64,000 nucleotides of DNA from Dioscorea cayenensis subsp. rotundata. Lineage: Eukaryota > Streptophyta > Magnoliopsida > Dioscoreales > Dioscoreaceae. The DNA is taken from assembly GCF_009730915.1 (NCBI RefSeq), contig NC_052483.1, positions 434,001 to 498,000 on the forward strand, written 5' to 3'. Within the stretch, counting starts at the first letter, position 1. Each line of letters begins with the position of its first letter. The notes beneath the pieces are model-generated. The model searched no databases, was not told where the DNA came from, and saw only the letters and a list, made by a program, of their open reading frames with translations. Position numbers and translations under genes: made by a program. Shown one piece after another: positions 12,239-23,163 of the stretch.

Positions 12239-12600
12239 TTGTTTTTTAAAAATAGATAAACCACTTCAATTAATAAAGCACAAAAAATACAAACATAAAA
12301 CCACAAACAGTTGTGGCGATAGACAAGAGATCTTAGACCACTAGCAGTGATACAATTCTAAAACTCAGAACAAAACACAACTCCACCAACAGAGAAAGAA
12401 TATAATCTTTCTCAACATCCCTTGTAACAAACTCTTAACTAACCCATGAACTGATCCTGCGTCTCTTAGACTCTAGAGCCATCCTCAAGCACCTCTAAAC
12501 GCAGTTATAAAAAATGTAGACAGTATCGATCTAACTGTGGAGATGGAGTCTTCAAACTTCGCTTTGGTATCATCTGCAGTTTTTTCGATACCAAGATTAA
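12239..12600 (-). mobile_element. LINE-type 3' tail, reverse orientation
   Basis: Read on the minus strand this ends with TTTATTAATTGAAGTGG, then TTTATCTATTTTTAAAAAAC, matching the tail at 10680. The roughly 350 bp before it is of more even base composition than its surroundings, as expected of a LINE 3' UTR. No ORF survives. The 5' limit is approximate. Confidence 0.45.
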
Positions 12601-14278
12601 AATCTTAACTTAACTAGAGTGAGAACACAAATTAATTTTTTTAAAGCTATTAATTTGATCATACCTATGCACACTACTGAAGCATTGTTTGATAAAAACA
12701 GATAAATGAAAAAAAAAAAAGAAGATAAAAATTATAAAAATGGTGACTAAAGGATTACAACAAAAGTCCACCAAAATAGAGGGGAATATATATATACATA
12801 TATATATATATACATATACTAGGCAAGGAGAAGAAATTAAGAGGACATGCAACTGCACTAAACTAGAAATATAGAAAGCTTGGACATCAGCACAAGCCTC
12901 AAGGTCGGCGCCAACTTAGCATTAGGGGTTAACGTACAGTAGCATAACGAGAGCAGTTTAAATGCATGCTTTCTTTCTGATCGAGTCTCTTACAGGAAAC
13001 TATAATAAATAGGCCCAAAAACAAATTGCAGGCTGCTGCTTAACCTCATATTCTTATCAGGCCCATGCATGCACTGTACGTAGATTGATATTTCATGGCC
13101 AAAGTTTGATGATCTAGTGGTGCTTGTTGAAGTAATAATGCATGCATCTCTAAAATCATTGATCGTACATTTGTAGTCTTTATAGTTTATAGTTTTTAAT
13201 GCATGAATGCTTCCTGTTCTAGTAGTGCTGAGGTTTCAACAGAAGATATATGACCATGAACATTGTGCTCCTAATTAAGTGCTTCTTGATGTCATTCTCT
13301 TTGCACTGAGACAAGATTTATATATATTGCGCATGATATGTTGTTCTAAATGAGTGCGGTTTCCATTTGATACATCTTTTTTGTCCATGATTAGATATAA
13401 ATAAAAAACTTACATTTTCAACTCATGCTTAATGATTTATATCCTGTTGATGCATATATATGAAGCTTTTGCCATTAACTTCACCTCCCTATTTATACGT
13501 CAACTCATGATATATATATATATACTTAATTAATTTTAGTTGGTTTGAGTTTGATTAATCCTTGGTTAATGATCACTAATTAAATTAATTAGTGTCTATA
13601 TATACAATGCAACTGTATATGAAAAGCAAAATGTGTGAATTCGATGAATTCTTTAGTCAAGGCAATGAAAAAGATAGAAAATGCTTCTTTTTCATGTTTT
13701 GTTTTTTAGCTTTGCCTTTAAAATCTTTTTGACGATTCAAAAGAATATTTTTGCCAATGTGCTAAGCATGTGTTCCATCATCAAAGATGAAAGATTAAGA
13801 ATCAATTTGGTGCAGTCACGATCATTTAATTGGTACCATTTCATTATGTAGAACCTCCAGTAGTACTGTCGGTTTGAATTCAACTGATTAATTGCTGCTC
13901 ATTCAAAAATAGCAAAATTTACAAACATTTAATTAGTGTTTATTTGATAATAAACACTGTATTTATTCTTAACTAATTAATACTTGCATATTATCTTAGT
14001 TTAATACAACCCAAGGTATTAAGAGGGGGCTTGCATTCTCACCAAAGGGATCAAGATATCGAGGCGTCCCTTGTTAGATGAAATTATTATTATTATTATT
14101 TTGATGGAAGTGAATGAATTATAATTTGTTAAACTAAAAAGAACAGAGTAAGTATAGCAAACACAAAAAAAGAGACCAAACAAATTAGAGGGTCATTATT
14201 AGTGGTTAAACAGATTAGAGGGTCATCACCAAACAGATTAAACTAAAATTATTATTATTATTATTGTTAGTATAAAAA
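12601..14278. other. Intergenic, no gene seen
   Basis: AT-rich with (TA)n near 12788-12815 and 13510-13525, several CATGCA (RY-like) words between 12960 and 13210, and an (ATT)n run near 14083-14099. No coding signal. Confidence 0.6.
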
Positions 14279-14560
14279 GGATAAATAATAAATTTATTAG
14301 AAATTTAACAAACAGGTACATAGAGTTCAGAGTTTAAAAAAAAAAAAAAAAAAGCATTGCAAGTACAGACAAAAACAATATATAACAAAGAATAACAACG
14401 AAATAAATAGTACTCCCCTAAGCATAGAGAGAATCACCACATAAGATCATATAGTAAACACAAATAAATTACGTACTAGTGTCAAGATCACGCTAATAGG
14501 CTTTGGAAACTAACTACTTTTTATAACCATATCGGACTAGTCCTTGAGCTTCTGCCTATT
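14279..14560 (-). mobile_element. Possible LINE-type 3' tail, minus orientation
   Basis: Starts with AAATAATAAATTTATTAGAAA, a weak form of the tail motif seen at 12239, 15613 and 35519, followed by sequence with scattered CA-rich words that stands out from the AT-rich flanks. An internal A17 run lies near 14337. Assignment rests on resemblance only. Confidence 0.25.
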
Positions 14561-15612
14561 TAACTAGAGGAGATTATTGAGTGTGACTTTTTTTTAATTT
14601 TTAATTATTTTTTAGTGCAATTTTTTTGGGTTAGTTTTACTTATATTAATTAATTTATTTATTTTTGAGAACAAACCACTCACTTTAAGTGATGGGAAAG
14701 TAAATTGACCTCTCCACTTCTGATTGGGGAGGGAAAAAAAATTATCTTTCTTTCTATTGCAAAGATAGTTCTTATACTAGTACGTTTTGTTTTGTTTTTT
14801 ATTTTTGTTTTTTTTTTTTGGATAAAAAAGATATACATTGAATAAAATAAGACAAATTAAGCACACTAAGATATAATGACACTCAAGGTGGTCCAACACT
14901 AGATAAGGCTTTTCTTTAAAAAAAACATGCTCCCCTTTGCGATCTGGTCCCTGCCTGCTCACAGGCAAAAGTATGGCTCCGCTTGATTAAGGATTAATCA
15001 AATTAGTTTCTGGTTTTATGAAAAATACCCTTCTTTAAACTAGAAAATAAAAAAGAAGTTAATGTGAGAAATAGCATAAACACGTTTTTATTATCAGAAC
15101 ATACTATTCTAGAATTTTAATTATGTGTGTGGGAGTTTGAGGAGTACTTGTCTGTGATTTTATCTTTTGTCTTATGCTTTCTTTTTATTAACCAATGTGA
15201 TTCTTTCTCCTTTTAATGTATACGAAGAGAAATAGAGAAATAATGCTGGCGTGCGCTAACTAGAGCCACTTGTTAATTAGTCAGAACAAGTTGCTCTCAT
15301 AGAAAGTGATAGAAGAGTGCTGAACCAGCCGACTGAACTCTAGAAGGAGTTTACTAATTAACCTAAGAACCTTAATTATAATCTTCAATGAATTAATTAT
15401 ATATTTAATTAATTTACCTCTCCATTAACCAAGAGACTTAGAATATTCTTGCAGACATGAAGAAAGGTACATATATAAAACCATTCACACGGCTTTTCTA
15501 AACATTATCTAATGAAGGAAATGGAATGCTTAATTAATTACTTTTTTCACTCCGTCTTTGATTGTGATGTGTTAATTTTTATTAGTTCATCTGATTCTTG
15601 TAAACTCTCCCC
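14561..15612. other. Intergenic, possible old repeat near 14815-14968
   Basis: AT-rich. The stretch 14815-14968 begins with the same kind of A/T-rich terminal run followed by sequence of even composition (GACACTCAAGGTGGTCC and a hairpin-like CCTGCCTGCTCACAGGCA), so it may be another retroposon remnant. Nothing else is recognisable. Confidence 0.4.
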
Positions 15613-16005
15613 TAGTTTTTTTTTAAATGAATAAATCACATTCATTAAAATAAAAATATTACAGAAAAACAAAAAAAGCTAACCATTAGATGTGGTACAA
15701 TAACATAAAAAAAGCAAAAAATAAAACACCCCCACAAAAACATAAACGTCTTTCACAACTCCCCTCAAAAAACATTACCCCGAACTCAAATCATAAACCT
15801 CCTCTGACGTAGGACTCTCCCCAGAAGTCACAACACGGGAGCTTAAGAAATTCAGGTTTTTGCGAATGAGCTCCATGGACCCCTCCAGCTTCTCTTTAGA
15901 ATCATTTGTAACAACAAAAAATCAAAACAAGAGCATACGGTCAAACTTCATAATAATATCAAAAGCAAACAGAGAATTGGCATTAAAAACAAGATCATTC
16001 CTAGC
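15613..16005 (-). mobile_element. LINE-type 3' tail, minus orientation
   Basis: Opens (plus-strand view) with T7, then AAATGAATAAATCACATTC and ATTAAAATAAAAATATTACA, a close variant of the tail motif at 12239. About 350 bp of C/A-rich, non-coding sequence follows. The minus-strand reading is a LINE 3' UTR ending in poly(A). The 5' limit is approximate. Confidence 0.4.
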
Positions 16006-16131
16006 AATATTTCATGGAAAAAAAGTTTTTGTTTTGTTAATTCTTCATTGTCATGTGTTAATTTTTTTTAGTTCATCTGATCATGATTCTTGTAAACTCT
16101 CCACTAGGTTTCCAGCTGATACTAGAATCAA

Positions 16132-16168
<37 letters not shown>

Positions 16169-17743
16169 AAAATGAGTGCAGAAGTCCACTAAAAATATAT
16201 ATATATATATATTATTTTTTTTCATGGAAAGAAAGCTTTTGCTTTGACCATGGGCAGCTAGCCACCACCAGCCCACCAAACAAAGATTTATGAAAATACG
16301 CACGTGAATCACCTACAACCTGCAGCTTTTGCAAACTGATCATCAACTTTATAACTCTGCTTTTGTTTGGCTTGTATATATATATATACACACACATTAT
16401 TTTTTTAATGTCTCAGTGTTCATACACATATGGACCCCTGTCTAAAGCAAAGACAAGCATCTTGAATGACTAAAACATCCTTTCTTAAATCCCAACCATG
16501 CATTCAGAGAAACAATGGGATTCTCTTCTTTTCTTTTTCACCACATGCTGTCCACACCTCTCAATTCTCAACCGTGGATCTCCAAACAGTCTACAGAGCT
16601 TCTTCTAATTGGAGTTTGACACGTGGAATTAATTAAACCAGATGAAGAACAAGTGCATCTCTTCATGTGGCTGCCATGCACGTAGAAAGAAAGATGCTGC
16701 CACCTCTTCTGAAGTATTCACAGCCACTAGCTTTACAATCCTTTATATATAACAATTCTTGAATATTATATAAAGTTTTCTATATATATATATATATATA
16801 TACCCTTTCAGTATAATTAAAGAAACAAATGAGAGAAGGAAAAGAACAAGCTTTTGATGAATTGTTTGGATTGATAATTCAGAGCCATGCACCTGTTTGC
16901 TTAACCTAGTCTTATATCTCCTCCTTTTCTTAAATTTCTTTTGGAAGTGCATCATTCTTCTGAGTTAGAGGAAGCCATGCGTCCTACGTAAAGCCTCCCA
17001 AACCCTATAATTTATAAACAAGTACATTTCAATCTTTTCTCCATTACCTACACTTGGAAACATAGATTAAAGAATGAACTTATGATAAGTTTGGATAAAT
17101 TATTTATATATTTTAAAAATGAATTATTTACTGCATATAAAGAGCTCCACTTCTTCAATCTTGATCAATGATCACTAAGCACAAACACTTGATAACATTG
17201 CATGCAGTTTAATTAACACATGGCAATGACTTTGTCCAATCTAATTAAGTGGGGCCATAGTTATATATATATATATAAATATCTTAAAATATCACCACTA
17301 ATAATCAAACAACAAGATGGGTTCGCACGCGCGGACCAAACCGATCAATTACCAGAGCTCTTTGTGCGCACGTACCGCACAAACACCCACTTGTTTCTTA
17401 GCGATTAAGCTAATGTTTCTCTATCCCCGGCCCCACCGGGCTAACGTCACACATCCCCAAAAGATCTTTCCGTTCACCACCACAATAAGACACCAATTTT
17501 CCGACCCAGTTCCAAACCCTTCACACGTGTCACAGTTACTCAATGTATTTCCTTAAGTGGTGTCACTAATAAACCCCATCATTTACGTCCACTTAGAAAT
17601 GGCTCTAAATTTAAGAAGCTCTTTTAGTGCCTGCTGACTCAGAGGGACCACCGTATGTATACGGTGAAGCTATAGCTTGATGACACGTAGATAAAAGTCG
17701 GTGTTAAGTGGGACCCAGAGAGGAGCCATCACCGCCCTTAAAT
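16006..17743. other. Intergenic and upstream region of the bZIP gene
   Basis: Contains (TA)n runs at about 16133-16164, 16196-16211 and 16781-16803. From about 17300 the sequence becomes GC-richer and holds ACGT-core words typical of plant promoters (TTCACACGTGTCAC near 17520, GATGACACGTAG near 17680). TTAAATA at 17738-17744 may be the TATA box of the bZIP gene. Confidence 0.5.
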
Positions 17744-17830
17744 ATGAGTCCCTTCCTCCTCCTTTCTTCCCTTTTCCCCTACTCTCTACTCTCCTTCCTC
17801 TCTGAAAAAAAACCGGTTTTTTTTTCTTAG
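17744..17830 (+). promoter_or_regulatory. Upstream ORF candidate of the bZIP gene
   Basis: A 28-codon ORF (starting MSPFLLLSSLF, ending KPVFFS) closes 37 bp before the bZIP start. Group S1 bZIP leaders carry a sucrose-responsive uORF, but this peptide does not match that conserved sequence. Its ATG overlaps the only good TATA-like word, so it may not be transcribed. Listed as a candidate only. Confidence 0.25.
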
Positions 17831-17867
17831 TTTCTCTCGGTCCAACCAAAAACTCTGGTCCGCCGCC

Positions 17868-18401
17868 ATGCAATACTCTCAGTTCAACTCCATCCTGACC
17901 CAATCCCTGCCAACCTTGGAACCCGGGTTTGGATTCACCCCTTGGGTGTCCACTAACCCGAGCCCAATAGAGAACAAAACCCAAACCCAAACCCAAACCT
18001 ATAGTTTTTCTGGTTCGGATGGGCCGGCCCGGCCCGGTCTGTCGCCGGTCGATGACCGGCGGCTCCGGCGAAAGATATCAAACAGGGAATCAGCCCGGCG
18101 TTCGCGCATGCGGAAGCAACGGCATCTCGAGGACCTTCGGATTCAAGCGAGCCGGCTCCGGTCTGAGAACCGGGAGCTTGCGAGCCGGCTCGGAGCCGTG
18201 ACTCATAACTGCTTCTTATTCCGCCGAGAAAGTGAGAGGCTCAGCACCGAAGCCACCTCCCTCTGCCTTCGGCTCTCGGAGATACGCCGGTTTCTTCTTT
18301 CACGGCAGCTCCAACGGCTCTCTTCTCCAGCCGCCGCCCTCATGTGTGGCGGCGGCTTCGTCTCGGGATCAGCACAGACAGGATCATCCATAATCGCTTA
18401 A
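17868..18401 (+). CDS. Group S bZIP transcription factor
   Basis: An intronless 177-residue nuclear DNA-binding protein. The basic region is at about residues 63-86 (RRKISNRESARRSRMRKQ) with the invariant Asn72 and Arg80 in the N-x7-R pattern. A leucine zipper follows with heptad positions L90, L97, L104, V111, F118, L125 and L132, long for the family. Small intronless bZIPs with this basic region are group S (OCS-element binding factor 1 type); they bind ACGT-core sites, often as heterodimers with group C members, and act in sugar, stress and developmental responses. The N-terminus has a QTQTQT run (residues about 39-44), and the GC content is well above the flanks. The exact orthologue cannot be told from one sequence. 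Confidence 0.93.
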   Translation: MQYSQFNSILTQSLPTLEPGFGFTPWVSTNPSPIENKTQTQTQTYSFSGSDGPARPGLSPVDDRRLRRKISNRESARRSRMRKQRHLEDLRIQASRLRSENRELASRLGAVTHNCFLFRRESERLSTEATSLCLRLSEIRRFLLSRQLQRLSSPAAALMCGGGFVSGSAQTGSSIIA

Positions 18402-19827
18402 AATATCAAGAACTCAGGGACTTAATCATAAAATCGGCCAAATGATTAACAAACGTGCGAGAAGAGACATGTATGATCTCCATATATATATATATTAATA
18501 TTAGTTCATAAATATATATATATATATATCAGGCTCTCTTCTTGGCTCCAGTTATCTCCTCCGTTGAGGAAAAACCACTAGTGGTTTCTGGTTTTGTGGG
18601 AAACCGGTGGTTTATTAAGGGGCTGTTTTTTAATAATAAAAATGGTAGTTCTTATTTCTTTCTAAGGCGTGCTCAAGAAATTATGAAAAAAATTGGACCT
18701 TTTCTGCATAAAGAACTGCCATGACTCGTGATAATCCAACCGCGTTTTTTGCCTCGTGATCGTAAATTTCATGAATGAATGGTTGTCTGCTCTCTACTTC
18801 AATTTTTCTCGGAAAACACCCTGGAAGTACTGATATTTAAGCAGGGGCCCTCACCATGGGAAATCTTTGCTAATGATTGTAATGGCCGGCCTTTGTCTCA
18901 ATGTTGACTGCTAATGGAAACGTGTCAAAATTTATCTCTCTTGATCCTTTTCTTATTATTCGGATCTTAATTGCTTGTAAATATTTATTGATATTTATCA
19001 TAAATACAGTAAAAAAAATAAAGAAAAAGGTTGTTTTTGTGGATTTTTACTGTTGCTTACGTTGGCTTATACATTCTGTCACTTTCATTCTTTGATATGT
19101 AGAAAGCTTAAAAATAGTACAACAGTCTTCAGTTGATGCCAGAGTAGGTTGTCTATGAGAATTAATTAATGTATTAATTAAGCCAATTATAAATAGTTAA
19201 ATACTAAATAGAGTCAGTGACATGAGGGTGATGGCTTACAAAAAGCTTCACTAATTGATTAATTATCAGCCAAGTTGTATAATAAAACATATGAATATAA
19301 TTTTCTAATGTCAGTTGAAATCATTAGTCATCACCTGTGAGCAATAAATATGAGTTTTCTTTATAGCAAATAATACAAGACTAAGATGTCCTGGTTATTT
19401 TAAATTTAAATGTGGTACATGCTTGTTTGATTGTTAATAATTTCTTTTTAATAATATAGTTTGTTATGTAGTCAAAACAATATATTTAATATAATAATTT
19501 AATTTTTAATATAGATGAGTATTTTTTTTTAATAATCTTGGTAATATGTTCTTGATATTTAATAAATATTAGAGCAAATTAATGTTCTATCTCATTCAGA
19601 TACAGTGTTGAAACTAATGTTTTTTTTCTTTATATATATATATATATAAATTAAGCATGCGTGGTTACTACAATCATAATTGAGCTCAAAATTATTAAAA
19701 AAACAGTTTATTTGATTAAACTTGATTGTTCTAGCCACTAATAGCTATCTTATCTTAATACTATTTTTTTTCTTTTAAATAAAGGTAGATAACATTTAAA
19801 GCAGACAAAACACTGCACTTGATATCA
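18402..19827. other. Intergenic, 3' flank of the bZIP gene
   Basis: Contains (TA)n near 18482-18496 and 18512-18528 and a perfect 16-bp palindrome AAACCACTAGTGGTTT at 18572-18587. An open stretch at 18542-18724 (plus) has no recognisable domain. The remainder is AT-rich and featureless. Confidence 0.5.
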
Positions 19828-20045
19828 TTTTTTAAGTTTATTAAACTATATTAAATTAAAATAATAGACTTACAAAGGTACATAAAGAATTGTAACAATA
19901 TATACCACCCCTAAGAGTGGAGATGCCACAGAGAAATAATAACACAGCATTGGATATAACAAACAACATAACATCAAAAGGTAACATAGGCCTTTACAGA
20001 GGACCTGAACTTGGATCTTCTCCATGAGTTTAGCGGAACATAATT
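19828..20045 (-). mobile_element. Possible LINE-type 3' tail, minus orientation
   Basis: Starts with TTTTTTAAGTTTATTAAAC and A/T-rich words like those at 12239 and 15613, then about 180 bp of even composition ending near a GTTTAGCGGAAC-like word. The related TTCCGCTAAGAAGG word at about 50905 suggests a dispersed repeat. Weakly supported. Confidence 0.25.
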
Positions 20046-21677
20046 AATAATACATTATAAAGTATATTTTTTTTTCCTCTGAAGAGCAAGTAATTATATT
20101 GTTGATCAATCCATAATGAAGTTTTACTTTTGTGTTGTTATGTTTATGTCTTGTGTCTATTTTATTCTGTTTTGTTGTTTTTATCTTTGTTTATTTTCTA
20201 TTTATCTGCATTATCATTTTTGTCATGTAAAAATATATTTTCTACGTATATACATAGAAAAAATTACCTTAGATTTTACTTCTAATTTTTTTTAAAAAAG
20301 CCTATATATAGATATTAGAATCAATTAACAGTCAGGGATCTAATGTGCTTGTGGGTGTATTGTCCCATTGTGCTCATTAAAGCAATGGTTTTAATTAAGT
20401 GAAAGTGGTTGTCTTTGTATGAGTGGATCCTTCTGATACAACTGAGGGGGAACATATGGATGAATATTCATGGCATATTTAGACAACCAAGTTTAACTAA
20501 TCTCTCTTGTCTTAATTGTTGCTCAAAATTTTTAATTCTTTACTTCTTCTTTTCTCTTTCTTTTTTGCTTTGTAACTAAGAATGGGAATTAAAGACATAA
20601 TCTTGACATCCAACCTTCAAATTCTTCTTTAGATGTGTGGTATGTTAGGATTTGACCAAAGTTTAATTAACTAAAAGTGTACTTAGATGTAACAATTACT
20701 GCTAAATACCCATCTAGTTAACATACATATTTAATCTTAAAGTTCAAACCAACTAAACTACTATAATTGAATCTTGTGTGTAAGCTCGCCATTGTGTTTT
20801 CAGATTTTAATAAAACTATAAAGAAAAAGGTAATATATGAACTTGATATATCAATATTGCTACATAATTTGGTGCACAAACTTTCACTATCTTTTACTGA
20901 TGTACTTTCACTATCTGCTTCATTCAGTGTTGGATTGTTTGCTACCATGAAACATATATAAGATTAATGTAACCAATGCATTACATTTATGATGCTTTCG
21001 GTTTCTGAAAGACAAGAATACATTTCCATCTATTCGGTACAATATGATTGTCTTAATTATTTTCAATTGGTCTAGTCTTTGGTATCAAATCATACTTTTA
21101 ATTAGTAGTTGGTGAAGTGAAACAAGTGGAAGTTGATGAAACTTTGCTGCAAAATTGCTTACATTGCCATTGAATCACTCAACCTTTCTTTCTTTCTTTC
21201 TTTTCTCTTGTTGCTTTTCAGTTAGAAGGAGAAGTAGAACCACCAACCAGGCAACCACCAAGGAACTGGTCCTGTGGTAGTCTTTTCAATAAAAAAATGG
21301 AAGGAAGAGTTGTAGTGTCAGAGGGATGTGTATTGAGTTTGATTGGAAAAAAGGAAGGCCTGAAGAACTGTGCCACCAGCTTTGAATAAGAGAATGGATA
21401 ACAATGTTAGCTCATTTCAATATCTCATTGTCTAAAATTTGGATGCATTGCCATTCCACTGATGATGAGACTCTACTGAACCTACCATTTCTCAATCAAA
21501 GCACTGTAATTTGTTCCTTCAATCCTAATCTGGGATTGTGTGGTCTTTGTTAGGTTGGCACTTGATGACAAGATATAGCTTGTTTGTTACTTAAATGGAT
21601 GTTTGTCTTGTTTGTTTAACAGCTCTGATAACAAAAACAGAAGCAATTAATTTCTAGACTACAAAGTTTCAGACATA
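20046..21677. other. Intergenic and leader of the DUF4378 gene
   Basis: AT-rich sequence; (TTTC)n near 21187-21205. The last few hundred bases are the probable promoter and 5' UTR of the gene starting at 21678. No further feature seen. Confidence 0.5.
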
Positions 21678-22368
21678 ATGTCATCATCTTCTCCTACACA
21701 GCAGCATCATAGACGCCTCTTTGAGCTGATGGAAGAGCAGCAGGAGCCATTCATCCTAGATGTGTATCTCATGGAAAATGGTTTGACATGCAAGGCATCA
21801 ACAAGAACAACACATGTTTGCTGGCCAAGCTTTGCATGCATGAAGCTTCAGAGCTTTAATATTCATGGTATCAGAAAGAACAGAGGCTGGTTGCTGAATT
21901 TCATTCTTAACAAGTTGTTGCATGGAAAAGCTCTGCAGCAGAAGGGTGGGAATGGAGGAATGTTTAGTGTTGTTGAAGAAGTGGATGAAGAGGTGGAGAG
22001 CTCAGTTGAAGAAAGATCTCCATTGCACCACATTAAGAGTATTAATTACTACCACATGCTTGTGTATATATTTCTCTTTAAATTCTTTGAACTCAAGTTG
22101 CTACTTGCTTGTGTTCTTTGAAACAGCAGCCAAGCAAGAAGAGAATATTACTGCAAGAGAACCTCTAGACAAGGGGAAGGTTGTCAATGAAGTGATGATC
22201 TTTTCATTAGAGAAGAAGATGAGAAGTTTTTCAGCTTCTAAAGAAAAGTGGGGACAATACCAGCGTACAGCGAGAGAGATTGGAACTGAAATAGAAGTTC
22301 TCATATTTGAAGACATCTGTGAAGAAATAGTTCTGGATTTGTTGGACTTGTTTAGTTTTAGTATGTAG
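21678..22368 (+). CDS. Small DUF4378-domain protein
   Basis: Two exons, 21678-22038 and 22127-22368, join in phase across an 88-bp intron (donor A|GTATTAATT, acceptor ACAG|CA) to give 200 residues. The N-terminus (LFELMEEQQEPFILDVYLME) is typical of short plant DUF4378 proteins, and the C-terminus (REIGTEIEVLIFEDICEEIV, about residues 172-191) is the domain's closing amphipathic segment. Acidic residues (VVEEVDEEVESSVEE) lie between. Reading the first exon without splicing would add a spurious hydrophobic tail. DUF4378 occurs in TRM/LONGIFOLIA-type microtubule-associated proteins, but the short members are functionally uncharacterised, so no role is assigned. Confidence 0.8.
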
Positions 22369-23163
22369 TTAGTTGATCTTGGCAAATGCTAACATCACAT
22401 GAAATAGGATGTTTTGTGATTAATTCAGTCTCTTAATTGCATATCAGAATCAAAGTTAACATCTCTGCAAAAATCAACAATCCGTGCAAGAAGACACTCT
22501 GACATTTCAGGTGTGTCTAATGTAGCAGAGCTCCTGTTGTTTCACTCAAATCTGAAAAGTAGCTCAATAATTCTTCCAAAAGGGTGAACCACTTTCCAAC
22601 AAACTGTCATTTGCTGCAACATCGGACTCTCCGCTTTAATCTTATTAAGCTATGAAAAATTTCCTTACATTACTTTCCCTCTCTTTTGATGAGAACTGTT
22701 TCCATGTAGAAGAGTTCAAACAACTGTACCCTCATTGCATCAGGACACAAGCAAAGACAATATCTCTGGCATTCAAGAACTCAGCAGAAGTTACTTGGCT
22801 AAGAAGAACACAGTTTATGCCACAATTGTTTCAATGAGCAGTGCAAGAACAGGAACAAATTCCTTGACATGGGCAGGTATTTAAGAACATCATAAGAAGG
22901 AAGAGCAGGAAGCTGAAAAGATACATCAAACCAACTCATCACTTAATAGTTTCATTTCAAAAGCAAGCCATATTTCTTGCCATTTGCTGTTCAGGCATGG
23001 CTTATAAAAATAGTACATAAGATCAAGGGGGAAAAATTACAAAGTAAGAACCAGAGAATGAAAACAGTTCTACAAACTCAAACTAAATAAAAGCTCCACG
23101 TCTTCATAATCGATGCTTTCATGGTTCTGTTTCTAGTCATTTGTCTCTCTGCAACTTGTAAGC
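22369..23163. other. Convergent intergenic spacer
   Basis: Lies between the 3' ends of the DUF4378 gene (plus) and the GRF gene (minus), so it should contain both 3' UTRs. A short open stretch at 22652-22837 has no recognisable content. Confidence 0.6.

Noticed and set aside
18572-18587. Perfect 16-bp palindrome AAACCACTAGTGGTTT
   Set aside because: Isolated, no partner sites or gene nearby to give it a role.
18542-18724. 60-codon frame after the bZIP gene
   Set aside because: No recognisable domain, no splice context and ordinary composition; probably chance.
22652-22837. 61-codon plus-strand frame between DUF4378 and GRF
   Set aside because: No family match and lies in convergent 3' UTR space.
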